DNA of 64,000 nucleotides from Clavaria fumosa. Lineage: Eukaryota > Basidiomycota > Agaricomycetes > Agaricales > Clavariaceae. Both the position numbers and the translations under genes were made by a program. The stretch's first letter is position 1. Every line of letters starts with the position of its first letter. Under the pieces are notes generated by a model. It searched no databases, had not been told where the DNA came from, and saw only the letters and a list, made by a program, of their open reading frames with translations. The stretch is from NCBI GenBank assembly GCA_951802425.1, contig OX637804.1, forward strand, positions 2,604,001 to 2,668,000, in the 5' to 3' direction. Shown piece after piece: positions 48,437 to 60,090 of this stretch.

Positions 48437-48760
48437 CAGGCGATTCAAGTAAATTAATGCATTAATCTATTGTAATTACAGTAAGTGTGTGACGCATAGA
48501 AGACGGTAAGTTTGCGAATGGTGAGGATGCATCACACAAAGGGAGATGATGCATGGTCATAGGGTACATGATGCATGACTCCGAGGGGATGATGCATGGC
48601 CATAGGGTACATGATGCATGACTCCTGGAGGGGATGATGCATGGCCATAGGGTACATGATGCATGACTCTTAGGGGATGATGTATAACTCTTGGGTAGAC
48701 AATGTGTGACCGCAATTTAAATAATACCTGACTGTAGGTAGACCACATCGTTCAGTCAGA
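48437..48760. repeat. Second copy of the foldback element's left end, with GATGCATG minisatellite
   Basis: CAGGCGATTCAAGTAAATT at 48437 matches CAGGCAATTCAAGTAAATT at 41472, and the two stay alignable for about 150 bp (CTATTGTAATTACAGTAAG, GATGCAT...). From about 48546, units with GATGCATGGCCATAGGGTAC and GATGCATGACTC repeat about three times. No matching right end or 9-bp duplication (CTGCAGCCT) was found nearby. Confidence 0.65.
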
Positions 48761-49029
48761 TATTTCAATTACAGTTGCTGTACCGGAGGGTGAATATCCT
48801 AGGGCAAAGAAGTAGCAACGGACTCCAGCGGAGATATTCACATTATGCAGTACAGTTGCAAGCGGCAGAAGGATATTGACTACAACAGACATGGCACCCC
48901 CGGATCAGCCACAAGAGTGAGATGAATAATCCCTAGCAGTCAGCATCAGGTGCCGGACAACACAGGAATAATCCGTTGCCATCTGCACCCTATCCGCTGG
49001 AAAGTGAAGAATAATAATCATATGCATGG

Positions 49030-49931
49030 GCTCAGCTCCGCCGGACAATGCAAAAATATTCATTAGCCATCACAACAAGCTCTGCCGAACATTGCGAGAA
49101 TATTCATCAACCATTAGGCATAGCTCCGCCAGACCATGCCAGAATATTCAACCACCATTTAGCATGGCTCCGCCGGACATTGCCAGAATATTTGTTAGCC
49201 ATTACGACCAGCTCCGCCGGACTATGCTAGAATATTCTGCAACCATTTGGCATAGCCCTGCCAGACTATGCTAGAATATTTGTTAGCCATTACGACCAGC
49301 TCCGCCAGACTATGCTAGAATATTCAGCCACCATTTGGCATAGCTCCGCCAAACATTGCGAGAATATTCATCAACCATTGAGCATAGCCTGGCCGGACTA
49401 TGCTAGAATATTTGTTAGCCATTACGACCAGCTCCGCCAGACTATGCTAGAATATTCTGCCACCATTTGGCATAGCTCCGCCGGACATTGCCAGAATATT
49501 TGTTAGCCATTACAACCAGCTCCGCCGGACTATGCTAGAATATTCAGCCACCATTTGGCATAGCTCTGCCAAACATTGCGAGAATATCCATCAACCATTG
49601 AGCATAGCTCCACCGGACTATGCTAGAATATTCAGCCACCATTTGGCATAGCTCCGCCGAACATTGTGAGAATATTCATCAACCATTGAGCATAGCTCCG
49701 CCGGACTATGCTAGAATATTCTGCCACCATTTGGCATAGCCCCGCCAGACTATGCTAGAATATTCTGCCACCATTTGGCATAGCCCCGCCAGACTATGCT
49801 AGAATATTCTGCAACCATTTGGCATAGCTCCACCGGACCATGCTAGAATATTTGTTAGCCATTATGACCAGCTCCGCCAGACTATGCTAGAATATTCAGC
49901 CACCATTTGGCATAGCTCCACCGGACATTGC
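49030..49931. repeat. 44-bp satellite array, left part
   Basis: Units of about 44 bp with GCATAGCTCCGCCGGAC, TATGCTAGAATATTC and CCACCATTTG, mixed with variants carrying AACATTGCGAGAATATTCAT and TTTGTTAGCCATTACGACC. The array is interrupted at 49931 by a solo LTR. Short peptides such as LEYSATIWH are translations of the satellite, not genes. Confidence 0.93.
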
Positions 49932-51318
49932 TGTTAGGGCCTGTCCCGTCTCGATAGTAGTGCCGGAGATCGACTTGTTGGTGACCTATGCTGGAAACTC
50001 GCTAAGACCAATCAACTGTAGAGCACAGTCGAGAATGCTCGGTCCCGGAAGGTCGCAAAGTCGGTAGACGAAGTGTAAAGGAGGAAATTGACAAGGAGGG
50101 GGGAAATGGGTGATGCTGAGAGGGTCGCGAAGTCGACCAACGAAGCGTGAAAAAAGAAATAGACGAGGTGGGAGAAAGTGACAACGCTGAGAAGGTCGCG
50201 AGGTCGACCGACAAAGCGTAGAGAAGGAAAAAGATGAGGTGAAAGAAATAGACAATGTTGGAAGGGTTGCGGTGGTTGCGACGGTGTTGAGGAATGTGTC
50301 GGTGAAGGCGATGACTTTGCCAACTGACGGGTGAACCTGTAGGGTTCTAAGATCAGTACCAAGACGAATAATAGAGAATACTTAGATCGCGCGAGTTCTA
50401 CGAGCGCAGAGGGTGAATTAGGACAGAGTAGAGTGTGTCTTGGCGATCTTGTGGTCACCAAGAGAGACAAGACCTATCAATTGCGATGGTTCCAAGCTCA
50501 AAGGGCATACTAGCCTCAAGCTTAAACCAATGTGCGTCAATATCAAGTCTACAGTACGAGAAGTACATGCGAGACTTATATACGTGCGTACAGAGAGTAT
50601 AACGAAAAAGGGAAAGTAAAGAGGTCGCCAGGCGACAAGACTATAGTAATACAGGGTATGTTTAGTCGTAAAGTGACTGGGCACATATTCTACTAAGGTT
50701 GCGAGGGGTTAGGTATGCATAGGTAAGGTCGCGAAGATGACCTGTCATGGGTCGCGACCTAGTTAAATAAGTATATACGTCGCTATAACTACGGAGGGAT
50801 TCTCGGATCATAAGTAACGTAATTATAGACGACTGAGAGGAAGAAGGGACGCATATTTGAAGTGTATATACAGCTGACTGTTGGTGGCGCGTTTGAGTGT
50901 TAAGGTCGCGAGATCATAAGAGCGATCACGTGGGTGACGCTAGTGACGCAGGTGACCTATGGGCGGGTAGTCACGTGGGTAACGCTGGTAACGCATTGGT
51001 GCTGGTAGTGGTAGCGCCGGGGGTGCCGCTTGGCAAGTCACGTGTTGGTGGAAGTAGACGCGTATCAGTGTGTCACGCGTAGGATTGGTGGATCCGGGCG
51101 AAGTATGCGCGTAGGGTGAAGTAGTAGGAAGCGTCGCGAGTACAGCATGGTGGTCGCGAGTGTCGTGTGAGTGCGGGGGAGGTTGGAGAGGCTTCCGGAA
51201 GGAGACAGCGGGTCCCGGAAGTGTGTAGAGGGACTCGCGAGGTTGTAGAGGGTCGTCGGGAAGCTCATGGATGTGGGTGAAGTCGGCTTGGGCAAGGAAA
51301 AATGAATGGGTCCTGACA
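49932..51318. repeat. Solo LTR-B (1,387 bp) inside the satellite
   Basis: It starts TGTTAGGGCCTGTC and ends TGGGTCCTGACA, the same termini as 10638-11976, and is flanked by the perfect 5-bp duplication ATTGC (49927-49931 and 51319-51323). The satellite resumes exactly in phase after the duplication. CpGs such as GGTCGCGA are preserved, whereas the older copy has GGTCACGA or TGTGA, so this is the younger insertion. No internal coding sequence. Confidence 0.95.
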
Positions 51319-52290
51319 ATTGCCAGAATATTTGTTAGCCATTACAACCAGCTCCGCCGGACTATGCTAGAATATTCAGCCACCATTTGGCATAGCTCCG
51401 CTGTACATTGCCAGAATATTTCTTAGCCATTATGACTAGCTCCGCTGGACTATGCTAGAATATTCTGCAACTATTTGGCATAGCTCTGCCGAACATTGCG
51501 AGAATATCCATCAACCATTGAGCATAGCTCCGCCGGACTATGCTAGAATATTCAGCCACCATTTGGCATAGCTCCGCCGAACATTGCAAGAATATCCATC
51601 AACCATTGAGCATAGCTCTGCCGGACTATGCTAGAATATTCAGCCACCATTTGGCATAGCTCTGCCAGACATTGCCAGAATATTTGTTAGCCATTACAAC
51701 CAGCTCCGCTGGACTATGCCAGAATATTCAGCCACCATTTGGCATAGCTCCGCCGAACATTGCCAGAATATTTCTTAGCCATTATGACTAGCTTCGCTGG
51801 ACTATGCTAGAATATTCTGCAACTATTTGGCATAGCTCCGCCGAACATTGCGAGAATATTCATCAACCATTGAGCATAGCTCCGCCGGACTATGCTAGAA
51901 TATTCAGCCACCATTTGGCATAGCTCCGCCATACATTGCCAGAATATTTGTTAGCCATTATGACTAGCTCCGCCAGACTATGCTAGAATATTCAGCCACC
52001 ATTTGGCATAGCTCTTCCGAACATTGCGAGAATATTCATCAACCATTGAGCATAGCTCCGCCGGACTATGCTAGAATATTCAGCCACCATTTGGCATAGC
52101 TCCGCCAGACATTGCCAGAATATTCATCAGCCATTAAACATGGCTCCACCAGACTATACCAGAATATTTGTTAGCCATCTTGCCCAGCTCCGCCAGACAA
52201 TGGCAGAATATTCATCAGCCATTAGGCATGGCTCCAGAACTTTCATGAGCCATTAAGCATGCCAGACAATGCCAGAATAATCCTGAGCAA
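51319..52290. repeat. 44-bp satellite array, right part
   Basis: Same units as 49030-49931, becoming irregular after about 52130, with partial units such as GCCAGACAATGCCAGAATA. Confidence 0.9.
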
Positions 52291-52335
52291 ATTCATTCAC
52301 CCTTGATCTACTACACTGAACAGGTATGAGAAAAT

Positions 52336-55300
52336 CTAGCCTCCTCCACTAACCATAGTGGTTGCCTTATCACATAAATCCTCTGCTTCTTGCTCAAATT
52401 GCTCCCATACATTTGCCTGCCTGAATGCGTAGCATGTCAAACCACTCTTTGCCTCTTCCATCTCTCCCAGTCTCATCCACTCCTCTTTCCTATGCCTGAA
52501 GAAGGCTACTGTCCATTGCATCTCATGTTTTAGCAAGTTGACTTCCTCATCCCATCTCTGAAATCGTGCACTTGCTCTCAACCAGTTGACTCTGTAGACT
52601 AATCAAAGTTGCCAGACATTTCATGCATATTAATGATTTGTCACTTACATTCCTTCATTTGCTCACTCTGCTCTCCTTCCACATTGACATCCAATCTCCA
52701 AAACCATGGTAGTTTGTCTGATTGCTGTCCAAACCTATTTTCTTCTATGATATCACCTGGCATCTTCAAGTCTTCCTTGGTGATGTCATTGAATGTTGGC
52801 TCTGTAACACCCAATCTGCATAAAGCAGACTTAGCCCGCTTGTAATCTTGTACTGCCTGCTGGACTCTTGACTCCATCTGCTTCACCTGGCTCCATGCTC
52901 GTGTTGAAGTTTTCTGGCTGCGAGCATTTTGGACCTAATGGCAGTTAGATCGTCAATGACAGCAGAGCTAAAACTTACATTTGCCCTATATATCATAGAC
53001 TTCTCACCCAAAGCAATCCTGAGCCGCCGTAAAGCATCATTCATCTGCCCTATGCGAAGCTTTGCCTCCCAGTTCCCCATCTCATCCAAGTTATGTAATT
53101 GCCGAACTTCTTTGGACAAATTGGAGGGCAGAAATAGTGTCACAGCCTCGGGCTGTACTACTACATCTTCCTCATCATCAGAAGCAGCAACATCGACACT
53201 GACTTCTTCATCGAGCTGAGATGAATGGTTTGCCTGCAGTTCAATGGCTTCTTCAAAGAGAGATAAAGTGGCCCATTTCTTCTCATATTTGCTGATCTCA
53301 ATCTGGAGGCGCCTTCACTTTTCCTCCAACTCCTTTTTATCAGAGAGTGAGGGTTGCCTCAAAGACTGTGTATAGGCAACCAAAGAGGCCCTATTTTGTT
53401 GTGAATGACAGGCAATGGAACTTTGCAATACGACTCACTGAGTGGCTTCTATGCTCAATCCTAGAGCCAAGAGATTAGATATGCCAGATAGATTTCCAGC
53501 AGCACGATGTTTTTGAGAAAGCTCCAGTAGAACCTCAGCACAACCTGGTTCTGTGTAAAAGTGTATGCCATTAGCCAGGCAATATAGCAACTATAGATAT
53601 GTTTTCCAAGTACTGGCCTTTCACATTTGTGACATCGTACACCGAAAGAGCATCTCCCTGTTGAGTCATTGCCTTCTCCTCTAGGTCCTTCCATTCTAAT
53701 ACCAATGTTGGTTCAAGCCGTTTTGTCAACTCATCCAGGGCTAACTTCTTGTCCTCTCTTTCAGTCATTGCTTTTTTTAACTTGGTGACAATAGATTGTG
53801 CTGTGCCAAGTCATCAGCAAAGACACATGTGAGAATATGGGGATTTGCTTACATGCTCTAGACATTTTCTTCCAATTGGAATCCTGCATGTAGCTGTCCA
53901 GTATCTCCTGCCGATGTGGTTGAGACATGCCCCTTGTATGGCTTGCTGCCTTATTAAGTGATGACCAAAGGCTTTCCAATACTTCCCCATCCAACTGCCC
54001 CACACCTTGCACAAAGTTCAAAGAGAACTGTGCAAAACATTTTTGGATGTGAGCACCTAAGTGGAATTTTCCAACTGCAGTTATCACTTCAAGATCCTCC
54101 CGCACATACAAGTGCCCACTGGCATCAACTCGCTGCTGAAAATTGATGTGCCACTCACATCCAACATCATATACAAAAATGACTCTCTTGGCAAGTAAGA
54201 CTTGCTTAAGAGCCTGACAGAAAGAATAGTCAATGTTCATCTGTCTTTGGCAATGTCAATTGGGAGAACAGAATTCAATGGCATTCCCCACACACCTCTC
54301 TCCTTTTTGGAGATCCACTACACTATGAGGATAGAAACAGCCATGGCGTCCACATGCAGATGCAGCCACTCCAGTAGCAAGTAAATGGTTTCTTTGCAAT
54401 CCACTGTGTCCATTTGCTTGGGTTATTGCACGGTGGTTGTGACATTTAGACTTCTGAAAGTGAATTGTCAATAACTATAGAGGAAATAATGCAGGAAATT
54501 TGGACCTGTTTTATCTCAATAGATGCCTTAATATGTTCCTGATATACTGCATCTTCAACCATATAACCTCATCCATCACTGAGATAGACATCCTCCTCTG
54601 GCTTCTTAGTTACAACATTTTCCAGTTTGAAATTGCCATCTGCAACAATTGATGGTTCATAGATGGATCTATATGCTCCTGTTACTCTGAACATCTTCAC
54701 AAGATGTGAAATTACTTACGGGTCTTCTGCATGTTTGACTTCATGCTCTGAGACATTTATTCCAGGTTGAGGACAACTGGGACAAAAGAGTGCCAAATCT
54801 CCAGGTTTTTGCATCTGGTTGGGGTTATGTGCAACGCCTGTCCGCTTCAAGGACTTGAGGTACCTCCACTCCCTTGATACCCTCATGAGTTCTCGGTAAC
54901 GATCCTGGAAAAAGATAATCAATAATTTTTCAAAGAGACTTTCCATGTGTGATATACATACTGGAACAAGTGAAGGAAGCCTGTTGTATGTTATTCTCTG
55001 CAGCTTGGTGTAGAAATTACAAGCTGATGTGTGGCACTCCAAAGTTTCAATATGAAACTGATCAAGGACATTGAAGGTAAACGCTGTGGAGGGCCTCTTG
55101 AGGGTAGATGGGAAAAATCGCATACAAAGCAGCTGCATGTGTGCTGGTAGGGCATCTTCACAATTACACCATTGCACTTGATGCTTGTAGATTCCTGAGG
55201 TAGTCACAAACACCATGCTTTTTCCCCTCTGAAATGCACCATCCTCAACATCTGGTTGTATGTCCCCTTCTGATTCTCCCTCGTGAACAAGATCATCCTC

Positions 55301-56025
55301 CCAGATGTCATCCCCAGGGGTGTGAACAGAACTGGCAAAGAGTGTTGGGCAAGGTTTCCCATCATGTCCAAGGTGAATAAGGAGTCCTAAATTTCCCAGG
55401 TCCTCTCTCTCAAAGAACTTCCCTGTCCATCTCCGTATATGATGGAAAGGAAGATGTTGATGTTGTACCAGGCAACAGTTGTGACAAAGAACTTGTTGGC
55501 CCTGGCAACAGTCAAGACAACGAAATAAGGCTAATGGTCCACCACAAACCACACAACTAGAGTCATGTGGGAGAGCCTCAAGTCCAACTATTGCAGAGAG
55601 GTGAAGACTGCACGCATCCTCTTTCCACTCTCGCAGGAAGTCATTTTGAGTCTAAATAATTTTGAGTAAGACATATGGTCATACAGTGTGTTTGGTTTGC
55701 ACACCTTTCCCTTCCGCAAACGTTTGGGAGTAGGACTTTTTGGTGTCTCAAATTCCAAAGTCATTGAAGCCAAGGCTTCAGGACTTATCTCTCTGCCTCG
55801 TTTCTTTGATGGTGATTGAGATACAGCCCTCCTTTCTTGGAATACTGGCTGATCTCTCCCTACCACCTTCCTGCCCCTTGTCCTCTCCTTAACCTCCAAA
55901 ACCCTCTCTATGGCTCGTGTTGCTCCTTTCTTGCAAATGACTGCATGCATGGTTGGTTTCACATTAAACAAAGTCACATGATCACATGAGGTGAGACAGG
56001 AACATGACCAACGAAGCCTCATCAC
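52336..56025 (-). pseudogene. KDZ-superfamily transposase gene with CxC2-type Cys cluster
   Basis: Multi-exon gene reading leftwards. A basic N-terminal region (SPSKKRGREISPEALASMTL, then PTPKRLRKGK) is followed by a Cys-rich domain CVVCGGPLALFRCLDCCQGQ and CHNCC (about 55560-55470). A domain with CNCEDALPAHMQLLCMRFFP and YRELMRVSREWRYLKSLKR follows. The transposase core has VADGNF (Asp about 54640), VYDVGCEW (Asp about 54168) and QLDGEVLESLWSSLNK (Glu about 53985), candidates for the DDE residues. The C-terminal part ends in RWDEEVNLLKHEMQWTVAFF and a stop at 52336. The order and motifs are those of CxC2-cluster KDZ transposases of basidiomycetes. A TGA at 54569-54571 splits YLSDG from GYMVED, and small frame gaps occur elsewhere (for example around 54250 and 53300-53460), so it is probably inactive. 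Confidence 0.85.
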
Positions 56026-57216
56026 GTGCAGCCTTTGTCCTGAAGCTCGCCACTAGATTCACATTGTGTCATGAAGTCTCAACAGCTTGTTGTTACTCTG
56101 AGCAACAGTGTAGATAAATATAAAATGATCATAGTTTTTCATACATAACATGTGAAAAACTTGGTCACTGCTGTCAAATGCATGATTGAACTACAACAGT
56201 TCACATGACAGAAAAAATGATTCATGAAGCAGAAGTATGATTTCACAACGTAGAAATTATTTGTACAAGGCAAGAAATTCCTAGAACATGTAGTAAAAAT
56301 TTTGGGAGGCCTTCCAGATGGTCAAGAAGCTGGCAGGAGTCCCATACAGGAGGCGCTTCCCCCAGCCCGCAATTCCTCCACTCGTAATCTCCAAGCCACT
56401 CTTGCCTGCTTTCTGCCCTTTCCAGCCACGTGAACAAGAGACAGAATAAAAACTGGGCTTTGCCATCTCAGTGCCAATTGTCAGTGTACGAACAGCATGA
56501 CAGACTGGGCACTGTGGCGAAATCAGGTCCCCGAGCGGACGGAGATTCTAACAGCATAGTCCTTGTGCAGATGGAGTATCTGCGCTTTCTTTCACTGCAA
56601 GCTAACCACTCAAGCTAGTCTTTTGAAATTTTGTGTGCCTATATCTACCCTTCTTATCCTCAATTTCCATGGTTTACATTTTCCCAAAACTCATTTCCCA
56701 ATGCATGCCAAAGCTGCTGACTAACCCAGTCAAAATTCTCCCGTTTATCAAAACCAACCATAGGATTCCAAAACAATTGCAATGCTATACTGGGCCATCC
56801 CATACCTATCATATTCCATCCCTCTCTCCCCCCTCCCATCACCCACAAAGCAACAATTCTAGCATATAGTCAGAATCCAGTTCTCACATCCTCACACAAG
56901 TTTGTACTTGTGGTGGCACCTAAATCAAATGGGATCACATTGAAAGATTGAGTATAGTGCATGAATAATACACCCTGACTTTGTTTCAATTACTCTGCCA
57001 CATCCAGGACTACAGTTGCCTTCCTACAAACCTAAACAACACAAGTACCCCTACAAGTTTGCAGGCCTCACAGCACAAGATCTAACTGTGAAAATCTCTT
57101 GAAATTGATCATGGATGCTCTAAATGATGACCACTATCATATAACATGCTAAACAGACTAAACTGTTTTTCTGCGAATGATCCCTTGTTGCTCCTATCCT
57201 AACAGCATAGTCCTTG
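56026..57216. other. Non-coding region downstream of LTR-D
   Basis: No gene supported. A 19-base segment, TAACAGCATAGTCCTTGTG, occurs at about 56550 and again at 57199-57217, immediately before LTR-D. Confidence 0.4.
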
Positions 57217-58058
57217 TGTCACGGTCCTATCCAGTCACCTAATCACCTCCGAAACACCTCCGAAGCACCTCCAACGCAACTCCGAAGCATCTCCGGCATC
57301 TCCGACACAGTTCTGCCCAAACTCCGCTCCGCTCCATCTCCGCTCCGGCTCCAACTCTGAAGTTCCGGACCGGACTTTCGTCGGACTTCGATATCGGTCC
57401 TTCGGACCATATGGACTTTGTTTCTAGCATGTTCCCTGGCGCTATTCCATGGTTGGTAACCATTGGGACAATGCCCACTACCCATGGGAACTTATTCTTT
57501 GCCTTACATGTATCATCTATGCCTTCCCACTCCTCAGGTGAAATTACTATGCATATTTGATATATTCATGTTTCACAGTCTGCCCTATGCCCTACCCTAG
57601 TAGCATATAAGCCCCCATGTATCTCCATGATCCTCAGTTTGAATATTAACATTATTTCTGGTCCTTGTCACTTGGTCTGTGCGTTAAGCGACTTCGTCCT
57701 CACTGTTCTTGACAGTCCCGACAAGTTCCGCAAAACTCCGGCGGACTCCAATGGACTCCAGGCGATTTCCCTTCGGACTTCATCCTTCCTTGTCCTGGAA
57801 AGCAAAGTACCAGCAAGGTTAAATTGGGACACATATACACGTGGTGGCACAACCCATAAGTTGAGGCCATAGTCCCAACACCTTTGACCTCCTTCTAGTC
57901 CTTCTCCTTTGTGTAGAGGAGAAGTCCTTGCGCAACTCCGATCCGGACTCCGACCGGACTCCGCTCCGCTCCGGCTTCGCCTTTGCCACCCTCCTTTTTG
58001 GTCTCCTCTACACTACCCCTCCTACTCCTGCTTTGAAGCAAAGAATCAGATCTTAACA
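57217..58058 (+). repeat. LTR-D (842 bp), relative of LTR-C
   Basis: It starts TGTCACGG and ends TTAACA, followed by GTATATTCGAACT. Internal blocks (ACCCATGGGAAC, CACAACCCATAAGTTGAGG, CCATAGTCCC) match LTR-C. The left part is extremely rich in CTCCG/CCGGA. No matching target duplication was found (CCTTG and GTATA). Confidence 0.55.
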
Positions 58059-59332
58059 GTATATTCGAACTAACAACCTCGTGTATACAACTGGTCCTTT
58101 GCTTGCCCTTTGTGCTACTGCTTGCCTTGCTCCTTGCTGCAAAAGCCAAAGGTCCGATCCGAACCTCCGATCCGAAACTCCGCTCCGAAACTCCGGTCTG
58201 TTCGAGCACACTTTGTGTGCATTTGCTCCGGACCTGGATTTGCCACAAGCCGTCTGTCCACGGCGATACAACTAGGACATTTTCCAAAGCCCAGCCAACA
58301 ATTCCCAGTGCTCCTTAGCTCATCTCCTTCATGTTGGGAGAATTGAGGCAGGAAAACACCGAATGCTGGACTTCTGAACTCTGGCCCCCTGTTCCTGGGT
58401 TCTCCCTGGCTCGCCTCCTTCATATCCCATGTTGCGAGGCTCTGAGATGGGAAACTCCGAACTCCGGATATCCGGACTCCGTCTCTGGCCACTCCGAGAT
58501 GGGGAATGCTGGATATCCAGTCTCTGGCTCTTGTTTGTGCTTTCCTTGTGCTCATTTCCTTCATGGATTACCATGTTGTGAAACTCCGAGACGGGAAATG
58601 CCAAACTCCAAGCCCCAGACTCCCAAAGCTCCGAACCTCCGAACTCCAGAACTCCGATATTGCTCTATTTTGAGCTTTCCTTGCGCTCGTTTCCTGCATG
58701 GATTACCATGTTGTGAAACTCCGAGACGGGAAATGCTGAACTCCGAGCTCCAGACCCCCAAAACTCCGAACCTCCAAACTCCGGAACTCCGATATTGCTC
58801 CTTTTTGAGCTGTCCTTGTGCTCGTTTCCTTTGTGGATTACCACATTGCGAAACTCCGAGATGGGAAATGCCAAATGCCGAGCACCAAAGTTCCAAACTG
58901 CAGACCTCTGAACTCCAGACTGTCAAACTCCGGACCTCCGAAATCCAGAACTCCGAACTCCGGACACTTTGTCTTGCTTTGTGGCCCACTGTCTTGTCTC
59001 GACATGGCCCTCTGAACTCTGATCTTGTCCCCTTGTGTGACTTGGTCCTTTGGACACCTGGCTGTACCATATACAATCCGCTGATTGTCCAGTGTACAAG
59101 CCTAACAATTTGAGGACTCCTGCACTTGCGGATATCTGACTCCAAAACTCCGATCCGACTCCAGCCCGATCCGGGCACGGACTCCGATGGGCGCTTGGCC
59201 AGCGCATACTCCACACCTACTCCGGAACTCTGACTCCGGGACTCTGATTCTATCCTTGCTGCAGCGAGTCCGAATCTGGACCTGATTCTGGATGCTGCCC
59301 ACTGTGGTTGCATCACCAGTTCTCAGGATTGC
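58059..59332. repeat. CTCCGA-rich region with 135-bp tandem repeat
   Basis: GATTACCATG-type blocks recur at 58566, 58701 and 58836, exactly 135 bp apart, each followed by AAACTCCGAGA and a run of AACTCCGAACCTCC. Because 135 is divisible by three, long open frames persist on both strands (58331-59113 + and 58561-59316 -). Their peptides simply repeat and are not accepted as genes. It lies between two LTRs (D and E) and may be the non-coding interior of a defective element. Confidence 0.75.
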
Positions 59333-60059
59333 TGTCACGCCCATGCCAACTGGACTATTCTCCGGCCTTCTCCGACCTTCTCCGGCGGTCTCCGGACCCC
59401 CGTTCTCAACTCCGGGCTCTCGGACTTATGTCCAGAGCGCCGGACTTTACTTGCGCGACGTAGCGCAGGATCAGGAAGTGTGCCTGAAGGGCCACCAACT
59501 GATGTCCGCACTAGTTGCTGTTGCTTCGAGCAACCAGGAACTGGTCCTGCCCCAGACCCGTCGCCCGGACAATTGATGGACTCCCGGAAACATCTGTACA
59601 ATCATAGTTAGTAGTTTAACGTTTGTCCCGATCAGATTCCGTCTCCGTCCCGTAGTCCCGTTGTAAAGATCTTCTCCTGACTCCCGGACATTTCTCCGTA
59701 GCTACGAACAGATTCCGTAGTCGTACCGGAGTTATCTCCGTCGCTAGCATCGCCCCGGACTTTAGTATAAGTACTCGTAGATTACCGCCTTGTCTAGCCA
59801 GTCTGATAATCAACCTCGCCCACTCGCATTCTACTCCGCTAAAGCCCGAAACCCGTCTCCTTCGACTTCCCGAAATCCGAGACACTGATCCGCAGAGGGC
59901 GTCGTTTCAATACGTTCGCCAAGTCTCGTCCGAACCCAAGTCCAACTCCGCCCAAACTCCGGATCGCCCCACCGCGCCCGGACTTCGTTACTCCTGCCCG
60001 GACTTTGTCATTCCTGCCCGGACTTTACTCCGCCCGACCTCTGCGACATAGACGTAACA
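59333..60059 (+). repeat. LTR-E, 5' LTR of an intact Ty3/gypsy element (727 bp)
   Basis: It starts TGTCACGCCC and ends GACGTAACA, directly upstream of gag. A TATAA at 59766-59770 is a plausible transcription start element. The sequence after the LTR, GTATTATCAGACTG, probably includes the primer-binding site; TATCAGA agrees with initiator Met tRNA-type sites. The partner 3' LTR lies beyond the window. Confidence 0.85.
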
Positions 60060-60090
60060 GTATTATCAGACTGACCACTCTGCGCTCACA

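Noticed and set aside
49026..52256. Short frames with repeated EYSATIWH-like peptides
   Set aside because: Translations of the 44-bp satellite.
56510..56640. tRNA-like sequence on the minus strand (GCTTGAGTGGTTAGC box)
   Set aside because: An A-box-like stretch and a partial acceptor match are present, but no convincing T-arm or B box. A decayed tRNA-derived repeat is possible but not supported.
58331..59316. 260-residue + and 251-residue - open frames
   Set aside because: They are kept open on both strands by a 135-bp repeat whose length is divisible by three; no recognisable domain.
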